Assembly (NCBI GenBank): GCA_963826515.1
Contig: CAWGXI010000002.1
Coordinates: 124,001-188,000 of the forward strand
Length of the DNA: 64,000 nt
Origin: DATFVJ01 sp963826515
GTDB taxonomy: Bacteria; Actinomycetota; Actinomycetes; Streptosporangiales; Streptosporangiaceae
Direction of reading: 5' to 3'
Positions within the stretch are counted from its first letter, which is position 1. Each line of letters starts with the position of its first letter. A program made the translations under genes and the position numbers. The notes beneath the pieces were generated by a model, which made no database searches, was not told the DNA's origin, and worked only from the letters and a program-made list of their open reading frames with translations. Below are positions 45,899 to 55,588 of the stretch, piece by piece.

Positions 45899-46275
45899 GG
45901 CGGCGTGGTGTGCGCCGAGCCGTCGGCCGGGATGCTGGCGCAGGTGCCGCGCGACGATCGGCTGATCCCGGTCGCCGCGAGCGCGGAGGATCTGGCCTTT
46001 GGGCGGGTGGCCCTCCCTCATGACGGTTATGACGCGATCCTGCTCAAGGAAGTGCTGCATCACATCGATGACCGGGTCGCAGTGATTGGCGGGATGGCGC
46101 GGCTGCTGAAACCGGATGGGCGGATGCTGGTCGTGATGCTACCGACGCGGATCACCTATCCGTTGTTCGGCGAGGCGTTGAAGGTGTTCGCGGAGCATCA
46201 GCCCGATCCGGCAGACATTGCCGCCGCGATGCGCGACTCGGGCCTGGCCGCAGCGGTGACGCAGGATAGCCGCCT
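45899..46275 (+). pseudogene. Class I methyltransferase, middle fragment, inverted
   Basis: The plus strand encodes VCAEPSAGMLAQVPRDDR, then VAASAEDLAFG, YDAILLKEVLHHIDDRVAV (motif IV-like), MARLLKPDGRMLVVMLPTR and ADIAAAMRDSGLAAAVTQDS. This is the SAM-methyltransferase core from after motif I to just before the C-terminal fragment at 45699-45896, which reads on the other strand. No start codon or first 60 residues are found. The two pieces meet head to head near 45898, consistent with an inversion. Confidence 0.65.
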
Positions 46276-46284
46276 GGCCCGGCA

Positions 46285-46746
46285 GTGCCGCTGGAACTTG
46301 CTCGGCTCGACGTCTATCAGGAACAGCCCCCCGATAACATCGCGCTGCCGCTCCGGACCGGCGCGAACGTGACTGTGTGGGTCCGCCGCGCCGTCTACAT
46401 CGCCTCCGCCGACCGCCAGCCCATGCAAATCCACGTCAGCTGGATCTCCGGCCTCGCCGACGATGCGGACGACCAGTTGCGTAGCGTCGCTGCGGAAACC
46501 CAATGGCCCATTACGGTTCAAAAAGCCACTGGCCGGACGATCGGCGCAGTTATCCAGCACACCCGCGCCCGCGGCGCCAATCCCTGGGAGGCCGAAACTC
46601 TCGGCATCCCCGACAAGACCGCAGTCCTGGTCACCCACGCGACTCTCTATGACGCGCAGCGCCGCCCGATTGAGCACTCCCGCTACACCTGGCCGACCGA
46701 CGCCGTCCGCATCAGCGACTACTACATCTACCGGCCTGCCACCTGA
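46285..46746 (+). pseudogene. GntR-family regulator, UTRA domain only
   Basis: The 153-residue frame holds a UTRA ligand-binding domain: ADRQPMQIHVSWISGLADDA, then RTIGAVIQHTRARGANPWEA, ETLGIPDKTAVLVTHATLYD and PIEHSRYTWPTDAVRISDYY. The winged-helix DNA-binding domain that should precede it is missing; the methyltransferase fragment stands in its place. The gene was cut at about 46280. Confidence 0.75.
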
Positions 46747-47261
46747 CAAGCCGCGCGGCGACGTCGGCTAGCGCAGTATGGGCCAGGCATCACCGCGCCG
46801 GCAGGCAGAGGGGCGATTAGCCTGACTTACCTGTAATGCCGAAATGAGCACGTTGCCAAGTGCATGGTTATGCGCCAGATGGCATGCTGACTCATGGTTC
46901 GGCCAACGCTGCCGTGTTTCTCAACGCCTGCCGCATAGCCGTTCCGTATCCGCAGAGAAGCCATATCGCTGACTATGCAACGGTGGTCGGTAACGAATTC
47001 TTCGCGGCCCAAAGTGGCACAGAATCACCGTTTCCGGCGCGTTTCCTGCGCTGTCGTTTTCTGCTGCGGGAGTGGTATTGCGTGCGGTGTTTCGGGTTTG
47101 GGTCGCAGTGTCGGCGGCAGAGCGCCGCGCCCATGGGAGCGGGCCGGATCGCAGGTCGGTCGCGTTGTGTGCCGCATCCCCGTGCCGAGTGCCCGGTGGC
47201 GTGGGCGTCATCTGAATTGACCGTATCCCCAGGTCGTGTCGTGCTGGGCGAGTGTGCCGGG
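46747..47261. other. Intergenic stretch, 515 bp
   Basis: No gene is supported. TGCATGGTTATGCG at 46861-46874 belongs to the dispersed palindrome family. A patch at about 46889-46960 shares GGTTCxGCCAACGC and GAAGCCATATCGC with 58361-58430, hinting at a second short repeat. Confidence 0.5.
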
Positions 47262-47906
47262 TCAACCGCCCAGGCCGGCGGCGCGGGCCCGCTGCATTGC
47301 CTCGGTGCGGTCGTTGACCTGGAGTTTGGTGAATATGTTGCTTACGTGGTTGCGGACGGTTTTGGGTGACAGGACGAGTTTATGGGCGATCTGGCTGTTG
47401 GGCATGCCGCGGGCGAGGAGTTCGAGTACTTCCCGCTCGCGGTCGGACAGTTCGGGGAACAGTACCGGGTCGCGCGCTGACAGCGGCCGGGTGAGGTAGG
47501 ACAGGATGCGGCTGGCGACCGCCGGCCCGAAGACCACGTCGCCGCGCGCGACCGATTCCAGTGCCCGCAGCAGGTCGTCGGTGTCGGCGCCCTTCACGAC
47601 GTAGCCGCGGGCTCCGGCGCGCATCGCCGCGAACACTGGCTCATCCTCATCCAGCATGGTCAGCACGAGCACGGCGATAGCGGGGCTGGCGGCGACAATC
47701 TTGCGTGTTGCCTCGACGCCGTTGAGGCCGGGCATGTTGAGGTCCATCACGACCACATCGGGAAGCAGCTTTGCCGCCTGCTCGATTGCGGCCTCGCCGT
47801 CCGCGGCCTCGCCGGCCAGCTCGATGTCTGGCAGCGAGTCGATCAGCGCCTTGAGCCCTCGGCGGAATGTCGGATGGTCGTCGGCGATGAGGACGCGGGT
47901 GGTCAT
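47262..47906 (-). CDS. NarL/DevR-type response regulator
   Basis: The 214-residue protein has a receiver domain (Asp9/Asp10 in LIADDHP, phosphoacceptor Asp55 in VVVMDLNMPG, Thr83, Lys105) and a LuxR-type HTH at about residues 150-210 (LSDREREVLELLARG, NSQIAHKLVLSPKTVRNHVS). The size and domain order match NarL and DevR/DosR. It is co-transcribed with, and overlaps, the kinase gene (ATGA at 47903-47906), which should phosphorylate it. Targets may include the operon itself and hypoxia genes (inference). Confidence 0.93.
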   Translation of the reverse strand: MTTRVLIADDHPTFRRGLKALIDSLPDIELAGEAADGEAAIEQAAKLLPDVVVMDLNMPGLNGVEATRKIVAASPAIAVLVLTMLDEDEPVFAAMRAGARGYVVKGADTDDLLRALESVARGDVVFGPAVASRILSYLTRPLSARDPVLFPELSDREREVLELLARGMPNSQIAHKLVLSPKTVRNHVSNIFTKLQVNDRTEAMQRARAAGLGG

Positions 47907-49953
47907 GATGTCACTCGCAGGGGTAGCACGGCCACGACGGCGGTGCCGCCGTCTCGGCTGCCGACTGAGCAGGCGCCGCCGAGTTCGGCCGCGCGCTCGG
48001 CCATCGCGGCCAGGCCGACGCCGGTGCGGCGGTCATCGCGGCGGGTGGCGATGCCGACGCCGTCGTCGATGACCTCAAGTCGCAGCTGTGCGTTGTCGGC
48101 GGTGAATGCCACCGTGGTGTGCCGGGCTCGGGAGTGCCGCGCCGCGTTGGTCAGCGCCTCGGCGGCGATGCGGTAGGCGGCGACCTCGACGGCGGCCGGC
48201 AACGGCGGCAGGGCTGGCGCGGACACACAGATGTCAAGCGCGCCGCGTTCGCCGAGCCGCGCGGCGTAGGCCTGCACGGCCGGCACCAAGCCCAGCTGAT
48301 CCAGGTCGGGCGGCCGCAGGTCGTAGACGAGCCTGCGGACGTCAGTGATCGAGGCCTGCACTTCGGTCTTGAGTTCGGCCAGCGTCACGGCCGTGGCTTG
48401 CGGGTCGCTGGCCAGGGTGTTGCGGGCCGCGTCGAGGCCGAACATGATGCCTGCGAGTGCGGGCCCGAGCCCGTCGTGCAGATCACGGCGGATGCGGCGC
48501 CGCTCTTCCTCCCGCGCGGCCACGAGCGATCCCCGTGAGCGCTGCAGGTCACTGGTCAGCGTCGCGGCGTGGGCGGCGACGGCGATGTGCTGCGCGAGGT
48601 CGTGAAGCAGGGTGAGGTCGCGCTGGCTGTAGTGCTCGTTCGGGGTCCGCTGCGCGACGATAAGGGACCCGGTTTGCCTGCCACGCAGCGTGAGGGGTAC
48701 CACGATCTCGGGGCCAGCTCGATGGCCAGCGGAGGCTGTCGGCGCCTGCTCGCCGGTCAGGACGACCGCGGCGTACGGTGCGCGTAGCGCGTCGGCGACA
48801 GCGCGCACGACCTGGTGCAGGAGGTCGCCGGGGCTGCCGGTGATGCGGCGGCCCAGATCGGCGAGCGCCGCGTAGGGGTCGCCGCGGGCGCCGTAGACGA
48901 GGCGGTCGGCCGAGCGCTGCAGCCGGGCCCGCAGCGGCGCGGCCAGGACCGCGATGAGCCCCGCGCCGACGAAGATGGCGGCGCGGTCGGCGCGGCTTCC
49001 CAGCACCGCTAGCGCGAGGCCCACGACGGCGATATAGGCGGCAAGGAGCAGGGCCGACAGCGAACCGTAGACGAGCAGGCGCGGCAGCACCAGGCCGTCG
49101 CGGCGGACAAGGGTGACGGCCAGGGTGACCGGCAGCATGAATGTGGCAATCACGTTGAGTGCCAGGATGACAATGCCGAGTGCCTTCGGGCCGGGCACCG
49201 CGATGGTGACCGCGATGACCGCGACGGCAGCGAGGAGCCAGCGCAGCTGGGCGCGGACAGCCGCGTCGCCGCGGTAGAACCGCCAGCCCACCGAGGCGAG
49301 GGTGGCCACCGCGGTGACAGCGAGGGTAAAAAGCCGGCGAAGCCGATGACGCGCAAGGCCGGTCCGGCACCAGTCCAGCCCACGGGGTTGGCGATGTGCA
49401 CGGAGAATGCGGGCATCGGGCCGGGCGTGAAGGCGATCGCGAGCCAGATCGCGGCGAGCGATACGGCGACGCCGCCGACGGCCCAGCGCCACCGGGGCCC
49501 GGGCACGTCGCCGGTGGGGAACCACAGCAGGGCGAGCAGCAGGCCAGTGGGAACCCCGATCCACAGCCAGGTGTAGACCCAGGCGCCGGCCAAGATGACC
49601 GGGCCGTGATGGCGCAAGTCGTACATGACGAAGACATGCAGCACGATCGTGGCGGCGCACAGCGCGCCGAAGCCAAGGAAAAGCCAGGCCAGACGGTCCT
49701 GGCGCGGCGGGCGGTCCGGGTCGCGACCGCGGTTGCGCAGCATGAACGCTGCCAGGAGCGGGAACGCCGGGCCGGCGACCAGGTTGATCCAGGCTCCGGT
49801 CTCGACAATCGGCAGGTAGATGCTGGCCTCGGCGGCGATCACCAGGGCGGCGGCCACCGCGATCGTGTCGAGGACCGAGACCGCGACCGCGACCCACGCC
49901 CAGGCCGCAAGACGGTGGCCGGTACCGGGTGCAGTGCCTGGTATCCCCACCAT
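47903..49953 (-). pseudogene. Sensor histidine kinase (HisKA_3), one homopolymer frameshift
   Basis: From ATG 49953 the N-terminus has several transmembrane helices (AWAWVAVAVSVLDTIAVAAA, LLAALLWFPTGDVP-type segments). At a run of five T on the coding strand near 49329 the frame breaks after GFAGFL; adding one T continues with TLAVTAVATLASVGWRFYRG. Then come further helices, a GAF domain (about 150 residues before the H-box), the H-box EEERRRIRRDLHDGLGPALA, ALTNAARHSRARH (N-box), DDGVGIA and GVGLAAMAERA. Joined, it has about 680 residues. The kinase core is complete, and the single-T deletion is a typical sequencing indel, so the gene may be functional. Confidence 0.8.
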
Positions 49954-50002
49954 CGCATCGTTACACGGCCTGGGCGGTTGCGTCATGTCACGGTGCGTGG
50001 CG

Positions 50003-50719
50003 CTAGGTGCTGACCGCGACGCGGGCATCGGCCCTCCCGCCGACCTTGCCGGCACTGGCGCCAGTGCCCGGCCTGATAGCCAGGCGGACACTCACGGCGA
50101 GCAGCCACAGCAGGCCAAGCAGGAACGCCAGCGGGTTGGGGCTGATCGGATCATGGATGCCGATGATGGTCAAGACCAGGCCAGCGGCGCCGAGGACGAG
50201 GCCGCAGTAGGCAGTGGGCCGACCAACAAGGCCGGCGCGGTGCAGCGCGGCCGCGGCGGCCGCGACGAAGATCGCGAACGGCAGCCAGCTGATGACGAAC
50301 GCCACGCTGCCCAGGTCGTTGAGGATCAGGGCGAGCTGCGGGCTGATAGTACTGTGGTCGGCCCACAGCGTCATGATGGGGGCGGCCGAGCCGAGCTTGA
50401 TGGCGACCATGACCGCGCCCGAGACGATACCGGTACCCGCGGCGATGCTGCCGTGCCGGCCCCTGGCAGTGCGGCGCAGGACGTCGGCGAGATAGCCCAG
50501 GAAGACGAGAAACGCGGTGAAGCCCAGCACCTCCAAGGCCACTCCCGCGGTGACGCTTGCGCTGGAGACCTGGTGGGCGGCGTCCCTGAGAACCTGATCG
50601 CCCGTCGGATGGGCAGACTGGCCGGAGCCGGCAGTGGCCATCTGGTTGCCGACCAGGATGAGTGCGACGAAGGCGGCGCCGGTCACGGCGCCAAGGCGGT
50701 CGCGGACGGTAGTAGACAT
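50003..50719 (-). CDS. Membrane protein (DUF4386-like), kinase operon
   Basis: The 238-residue protein from ATG 50719 is preceded by GGAGGAAAG. Six hydrophobic helices are visible: GAVTGAAFVALILVGNQMA, AGVALEVLGFTAFLVFLGYL, GIVSGAVMVAIKLGSA, LGSVAFVISWLPFAIFVAAA, TAYCGLVLGAAGLVLTIIGI and LAFLLGLLWLLAVSVRLAI. The pattern resembles DUF4386-type proteins. It is first in an operon with the kinase and response regulator, so it may take part in sensing (inference). Confidence 0.75.
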   Translation of the reverse strand: MSTTVRDRLGAVTGAAFVALILVGNQMATAGSGQSAHPTGDQVLRDAAHQVSSASVTAGVALEVLGFTAFLVFLGYLADVLRRTARGRHGSIAAGTGIVSGAVMVAIKLGSAAPIMTLWADHSTISPQLALILNDLGSVAFVISWLPFAIFVAAAAAALHRAGLVGRPTAYCGLVLGAAGLVLTIIGIHDPISPNPLAFLLGLLWLLAVSVRLAIRPGTGASAGKVGGRADARVAVST

Positions 50720-50774
50720 CTCTTTCCTCCTGCGGGCCGACACGGTCGGCCAGCCCGCACATGCAACATCCACC

Positions 50775-50809
50775 GGGACTTGTCCCGTCGTCATGGGTCC
50801 CGCAGTCCC
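50775..50809 (-). promoter_or_regulatory. Tandem GGGAC/GTCCC palindromes (DosR-box-like) upstream of the kinase operon
   Basis: GGGACTTGTCCC (50775-50786) and GGGTCCCGCAGTCCC (50795-50809) lie 56-90 bases before the ATG at 50719. DevR/DosR boxes are palindromes built on GGGAC...GTCCC; the spacing here differs slightly from the published consensus. They could allow the NarL-type regulator to control its own operon (inference). Confidence 0.4.
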
Positions 50810-50826
50810 GACCTGTCCCGGCGCAA

Positions 50827-51141
50827 GAAACCGGCGTCAGGATCGCCGCATACTGCCGAAAGAGCCACAGCACCGTGCCTCAGTCTGGCTAGCCGACCCG
50901 TCCACGCCCGCCGGTGTCGCCCTTTGAACAAGTGCTCACGAACGCCAGAAAACTGTATGAGTGCCTACGCCGACAGCGAATGTGTAATGGAAACAGAACA
51001 GATCGGCGGGTCGGCGCGCGGTTATCAAGAGCTCCTTCGCGTCGTTGGCCGCATAGCAGTCCCGGGCAATGGCCTGACGGGCAGTCAGTCAGCCAGGCTG
51101 CATGTTTATACATCGCCGCATTTGGGGCAAACGTCCGCTTC
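50827..51141. other. Intergenic stretch, 315 bp, with a dispersed palindrome
   Basis: No gene is supported. TGCATGTTTATACAT is at 51099-51113. The segment from about 51003 is loosely similar to 53835-53965, i.e. the sequences before both 1,350-bp repeats are related but diverged. Confidence 0.55.
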
Positions 51142-52491
51142 TGCCGCGTTCCGCGCTTTCATTCACGAACGCCGGTCTAGTTAGGGCGCACCTGTCGGCC
51201 AGGCTTCGCTGTTGCCGACGGCGGGCCGTCGGCGGCTCGCGGCTTTTTCCCCGCGCCGTGGATCCTCCGGGTGGGGACGTTCCGCTTGAACGCGGCCGGG
51301 TCGCGGTGATGCAGCCGCACGCACCTGCCGATCTCACGCCACGGTGACGACGACCTTGCCGCGCGCGTGCCCCTGCTCGACGTGGCGCAGACCCTCGGCC
51401 GTATCGGCCAGGGGGTAGGTCCGGCCGACGACCGGCGTGAGCTTCCCGTCCTCGATGAGCCCGGTCACGGCGAGCAGCTCCTGCCGGTTCTGCCGGGACG
51501 GGAGCGGGCGCAGCCGCTGCGAGACGAACGAGTTGGCCACCACTGCCCGCAGGATGCCACCGACGGGCCCGAACACGTGGCCGGGCGAACCGCCACCGTT
51601 GAGCACGAGGATCCCCTTCGGGGTGAGCGCCCGGCGCAGCCGGGTGAGCGGGAGGCTGCTCACGTTGTCGAGGATCACGTCGTACCGCGTCCGCCCGCCG
51701 GTGAAGTCCTCCGCCGTGTAGTCGACGACGTGGGCGGTGCCGATCGAGCGCACCAGCTCGACATTGCGCGTACTGCACACCCCGGTGACCTCTGCGCCCA
51801 GCGCCGCCGCGATCTGGACGGCGTACGTGCCCACCCCGCCGCCGGCCCCGTTGACGAGCACCCGCTGACCGGCCGTCACCTCGCCCACGTCGCGGATCCC
51901 GCGCAGCGCCGTCGTCGCCGCTACGGGGACCGCGGCCGCCTGCTCGAAGGTAAGGCTCGCCGGCTTCGGCACCACCATGTCCGCCGCGGCGCACGCGTGC
52001 TCCGCGAACGCACCCCGGCAGAAGCCGAGCACCTCGTCGCCGGTCCGCAGCCGGCGCACGTCCGCGCCGACCGCCTCCACCACACCCGCCGCGTCGATCC
52101 CGGCTACATGGGCCTTCGGCTTGGTCAGCCCCACCCCCATGAACCGCGCCACCAGCGGGTCTCCTCGCAGGATGTGCCAGTCGGCCGGGTTGAGCGCGGC
52201 GGCGTGCACCCGAACCAGCACGTCGCCGGCCCCGACCTCTGGCAGGCCGGTATCCACCAGCTGCAGGACGTCCGGCGGGCCGAACCTGTTCTGGACGATA
52301 GCCCTCATCGGGTCCTGCCTCTTGTCGTCGCGCCGCGTCGTGGTGATCGATACTAGACCGCCCTGCTGCGGGCGGTGCCCCTGGACGAACGCCGCTGGTC
52401 CCACTACTGGCGATCGGGTGGTCCCATGCTCATGGCGGAAAACCCCTCAACGTGGTCCCATGCCGCTGGCGGATGACAGCTCACATGCCGA
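51142..52491. repeat. 1,350-bp direct repeat, copy A
   Basis: Every compared stretch is the same as 53966-55315 (offset 2,824 bases), including encoded proteins and non-coding ends. It starts TGCCGCGTTCCGCG and ends CAGCTCACATGCCGA. It contains one complete oxidoreductase gene. No obvious terminal inverted repeats or transposase are present. Confidence 0.97.
51334..52308 (-). CDS. NAD(P)-dependent alcohol dehydrogenase/quinone oxidoreductase-like, copy A
   Basis: The 324-residue protein from ATG 52308 is a medium-chain dehydrogenase/reductase. It has a GroES-like domain (GDVLVRVHAAALNPADWHIL, GIDAAGVVEAVGADVRRL) and a Rossmann domain with VLVNGAGGGVGTYAVQIAAA (GxGxxG). The zinc-ligand cysteines and histidines of classical alcohol dehydrogenases are absent, so it belongs to the zinc-independent quinone-oxidoreductase branch and probably uses NADPH. 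Substrate unknown. An identical copy is at 54158-55132. Confidence 0.9.
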   Translation of the reverse strand: MRAIVQNRFGPPDVLQLVDTGLPEVGAGDVLVRVHAAALNPADWHILRGDPLVARFMGVGLTKPKAHVAGIDAAGVVEAVGADVRRLRTGDEVLGFCRGAFAEHACAAADMVVPKPASLTFEQAAAVPVAATTALRGIRDVGEVTAGQRVLVNGAGGGVGTYAVQIAAALGAEVTGVCSTRNVELVRSIGTAHVVDYTAEDFTGGRTRYDVILDNVSSLPLTRLRRALTPKGILVLNGGGSPGHVFGPVGGILRAVVANSFVSQRLRPLPSRQNRQELLAVTGLIEDGKLTPVVGRTYPLADTAEGLRHVEQGHARGKVVVTVA

Positions 52492-52498
52492 TGTGAGC
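52479..52498. terminator. Stem-loop GCTCACAT-GCCG-ATGTGAGC
   Basis: Perfect 8-base arms with a 4-base loop, no T-run. It spans the end of repeat copy A; in copy B the second arm is replaced by unrelated sequence. It may be a terminator or a recombination scar. Confidence 0.35.
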
Positions 52499-52735
52499 GA
52501 GTTCCGGCATCGCATTCTTATGCAGAGGCCAGCATCTCCATTCGTGATCAGCAATGCCGTGAGAGGTACGTGGCTGGGCGCTGGTACCCCACCCTCGGGT
52601 GGGCCAGATCGAATCCGGCGTCGGTTGAGGCGCAGACCCCTGATGTTGGCCCCGAGCGCGGATCGGCAGTTATGGGCGGCAGTCGGCGCTGACGATCAGC
52701 TTTGGGTAGTGCGGGTATACCGCCGGACGGGGATC

Positions 52736-53662
52736 TCAGTCGATCGGCTCGCGATGCACCCACTCGACGAGGTTGTCGGACGCGAGCGCCCGCACGCGCG
52801 CGGCGTACCGGGCGAGGTCGGCGTCGTCGAGGAGGTCGCGCCACTGGCCGCTCGTGCCGCGGCTGAAGAACGCGGCGGGATCGATCCAGTGCTCCGGACC
52901 GCCGCCGGGGACGGTCGTGTCGGCCCTGCTGCGCATCGACTCGAACGTCGCCGCCTGGACCAGGCGGGGCCATCGGTGCTCGTCGACGTCGATGCCGAGG
53001 CGCGCGGCCATCTGCCGCATCTGCCCCTCCAGGTCGGCCTTTAGGTCGTCGTAGTGCAAATACACGACGTCGAGATCGTCGGCGGCGTCCCGGAACGTCT
53101 GCAGGTGCTCTACAGTGCGCCGCAGCGACGACCCGACCTGCGTCGACGGCGTCTCGTCGTCGACCCACTGCCAGAAGCGGTCCCGCTCGCCGTCGGGGCG
53201 CGGCCGCGGTGGCCGCAATGGTCCGAGCTCGATACCGTCGATCGCGGCCGCCCGTTCGCGTTGGCTGAGGAACGCGCCGATGTCGGTGTTGTCGATATGG
53301 TGGTCCATCGACAGCCCCACGTCGCGCGGGTCCCGCCCGACGCAGATGTACGTGACCGTCGGATCGTTGGGTATCCCGTCGAGCGGCGTGTGGGTCTTGA
53401 TGAACCGGCGGTGCGTCTGGGCTTCCAGGTCCGCGAACACGTCTGTGCGGGCGCGAGTCACCATGTCGATCCACGGCGAGAGCGTGTCCAACGGGAGCGG
53501 GAGCTCCGGTTCCTGCAGTATGAGCAGGGCGCAGATCATCTGCGTCCACGTCGTCCCGCACTTTGGCGGGGTGCTGATGATGATGTCGCCGGGGCGGAGC
53601 TCGAAGCCGTCCCAGCGGTTGCTGTCGTACATACTCGCCTCGTAGCGGCGCACAGCCGTCAT
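52736..53662 (-). CDS. Sulfotransferase (PAPS-dependent)
   Basis: The 308-residue protein from ATG 53662 has the two PAPS-binding motifs of sulfotransferase family proteins: the 5'-phosphosulfate loop STPPKCGTTWTQ near residue 30 and the 3'-phosphate motif YICVGRDPRDVGLSMDHH near residue 106. The C-terminal loop (MRSRADTTVP, FFSRGTSGQWRDLLDD) matches the conserved RKG-like segment. It transfers sulfate from PAPS to an alcohol, amine or phenol; acceptor unknown. It lies between two identical 1,350-bp repeats. Confidence 0.93.
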   Translation of the reverse strand: MTAVRRYEASMYDSNRWDGFELRPGDIIISTPPKCGTTWTQMICALLILQEPELPLPLDTLSPWIDMVTRARTDVFADLEAQTHRRFIKTHTPLDGIPNDPTVTYICVGRDPRDVGLSMDHHIDNTDIGAFLSQRERAAAIDGIELGPLRPPRPRPDGERDRFWQWVDDETPSTQVGSSLRRTVEHLQTFRDAADDLDVVYLHYDDLKADLEGQMRQMAARLGIDVDEHRWPRLVQAATFESMRSRADTTVPGGGPEHWIDPAAFFSRGTSGQWRDLLDDADLARYAARVRALASDNLVEWVHREPID

Positions 53663-53965
53663 CCTTGCAGCGGATCCGATCCCGTGAGGCCCAGATGATT
53701 CACCGCACGACATCCTGCCGAGGGCTCAAGACTGAGGTTCCGAAGGGCGTCGCGCAACAGTACGTAGCGCAGCACCCGCCCATAATGTCCGATCTCGAAC
53801 ACTCCGCGAGGGCATCATGAAGGCCAGAGGATGAGCGCCGAACGGCGGGTCGGCGCGCGTTTATCCAGCGGGGCCTCGCGTCGTTGGCGGCCCGGTCATA
53901 GCCAATGCACCATCGGCTCGACTGCATGTCTATGCAGCACCCACCTCGGGATGAACGTCCGGTCA

Positions 53966-55315
53966 TGCCGCGTTCCGCGCTTTCATTCACGAACGCCGGT
54001 CTAGTTAGGGCGCACCTGTCGGCCAGGCTTCGCTGTTGCCGACGGCGGGCCGTCGGCGGCTCGCGGCTTTTTCCCCGCGCCGTGGATCCTCCGGGTGGGG
54101 ACGTTCCGCTTGAACGCGGCCGGGTCGCGGTGATGCAGCCGCACGCACCTGCCGATCTCACGCCACGGTGACGACGACCTTGCCGCGCGCGTGCCCCTGC
54201 TCGACGTGGCGCAGACCCTCGGCCGTATCGGCCAGGGGGTAGGTCCGGCCGACGACCGGCGTGAGCTTCCCGTCCTCGATGAGCCCGGTCACGGCGAGCA
54301 GCTCCTGCCGGTTCTGCCGGGACGGGAGCGGGCGCAGCCGCTGCGAGACGAACGAGTTGGCCACCACTGCCCGCAGGATGCCACCGACGGGCCCGAACAC
54401 GTGGCCGGGCGAACCGCCACCGTTGAGCACGAGGATCCCCTTCGGGGTGAGCGCCCGGCGCAGCCGGGTGAGCGGGAGGCTGCTCACGTTGTCGAGGATC
54501 ACGTCGTACCGCGTCCGCCCGCCGGTGAAGTCCTCCGCCGTGTAGTCGACGACGTGGGCGGTGCCGATCGAGCGCACCAGCTCGACATTGCGCGTACTGC
54601 ACACCCCGGTGACCTCTGCGCCCAGCGCCGCCGCGATCTGGACGGCGTACGTGCCCACCCCGCCGCCGGCCCCGTTGACGAGCACCCGCTGACCGGCCGT
54701 CACCTCGCCCACGTCGCGGATCCCGCGCAGCGCCGTCGTCGCCGCTACGGGGACCGCGGCCGCCTGCTCGAAGGTAAGGCTCGCCGGCTTCGGCACCACC
54801 ATGTCCGCCGCGGCGCACGCGTGCTCCGCGAACGCACCCCGGCAGAAGCCGAGCACCTCGTCGCCGGTCCGCAGCCGGCGCACGTCCGCGCCGACCGCCT
54901 CCACCACACCCGCCGCGTCGATCCCGGCTACATGGGCCTTCGGCTTGGTCAGCCCCACCCCCATGAACCGCGCCACCAGCGGGTCTCCTCGCAGGATGTG
55001 CCAGTCGGCCGGGTTGAGCGCGGCGGCGTGCACCCGAACCAGCACGTCGCCGGCCCCGACCTCTGGCAGGCCGGTATCCACCAGCTGCAGGACGTCCGGC
55101 GGGCCGAACCTGTTCTGGACGATAGCCCTCATCGGGTCCTGCCTCTTGTCGTCGCGCCGCGTCGTGGTGATCGATACTAGACCGCCCTGCTGCGGGCGGT
55201 GCCCCTGGACGAACGCCGCTGGTCCCACTACTGGCGATCGGGTGGTCCCATGCTCATGGCGGAAAACCCCTCAACGTGGTCCCATGCCGCTGGCGGATGA
55301 CAGCTCACATGCCGA
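53966..55315. repeat. 1,350-bp direct repeat, copy B
   Basis: Direct copy of 51142-52491 with no difference noticed. The preceding 130 bases are only loosely related to those before copy A, and the following bases are unrelated. Confidence 0.97.
54158..55132 (-). CDS. NAD(P)-dependent alcohol dehydrogenase/quinone oxidoreductase-like, copy B
   Basis: Residue-for-residue the same as the copy at 51334-52308, with the same upstream sequence, so it should have the same activity and regulation. Having two identical genes 2.8 kb apart implies very recent duplication, gene conversion or an assembly artefact. Confidence 0.9.
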   Translation of the reverse strand: MRAIVQNRFGPPDVLQLVDTGLPEVGAGDVLVRVHAAALNPADWHILRGDPLVARFMGVGLTKPKAHVAGIDAAGVVEAVGADVRRLRTGDEVLGFCRGAFAEHACAAADMVVPKPASLTFEQAAAVPVAATTALRGIRDVGEVTAGQRVLVNGAGGGVGTYAVQIAAALGAEVTGVCSTRNVELVRSIGTAHVVDYTAEDFTGGRTRYDVILDNVSSLPLTRLRRALTPKGILVLNGGGSPGHVFGPVGGILRAVVANSFVSQRLRPLPSRQNRQELLAVTGLIEDGKLTPVVGRTYPLADTAEGLRHVEQGHARGKVVVTVA

Positions 55316-55588
55316 ATAGCGCGCGTTGCGCGCGTGCATGCTTATCCGGTTACCCGCATAACCACTCGTAGTCTCGGGGCGGCCGCGGGTTGTGGAGATT
55401 GGCGGCCTGACGTTGTTACCTGTCGCTACGGCAAGACATATCGACTCGGAGCGGTGCCGAATATGACTCGGTCTCTGTGCCTGTGGGCACCGAATTCCCA
55501 GTTCGGCGTGGAGGCGCGCTGATCCCGCTGTCCGGCGAAGTCGCGATCGAGGCCGTCGGCTCCGGTCTTCGCCGGGGTGCATCGGTGG

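Noticed and set aside
51367..52356. Long plus-strand open frame (329 codons) opposite the oxidoreductase, also in copy B
   Set aside because: It is antisense to a clear MDR dehydrogenase and has His/Arg/Pro-rich composition typical of GC-rich shadows.
51142..55315. Composite transposon carrying the sulfotransferase
   Set aside because: The flanking repeats contain no transposase and no terminal inverted repeats or target duplications were found; described only as direct repeats.
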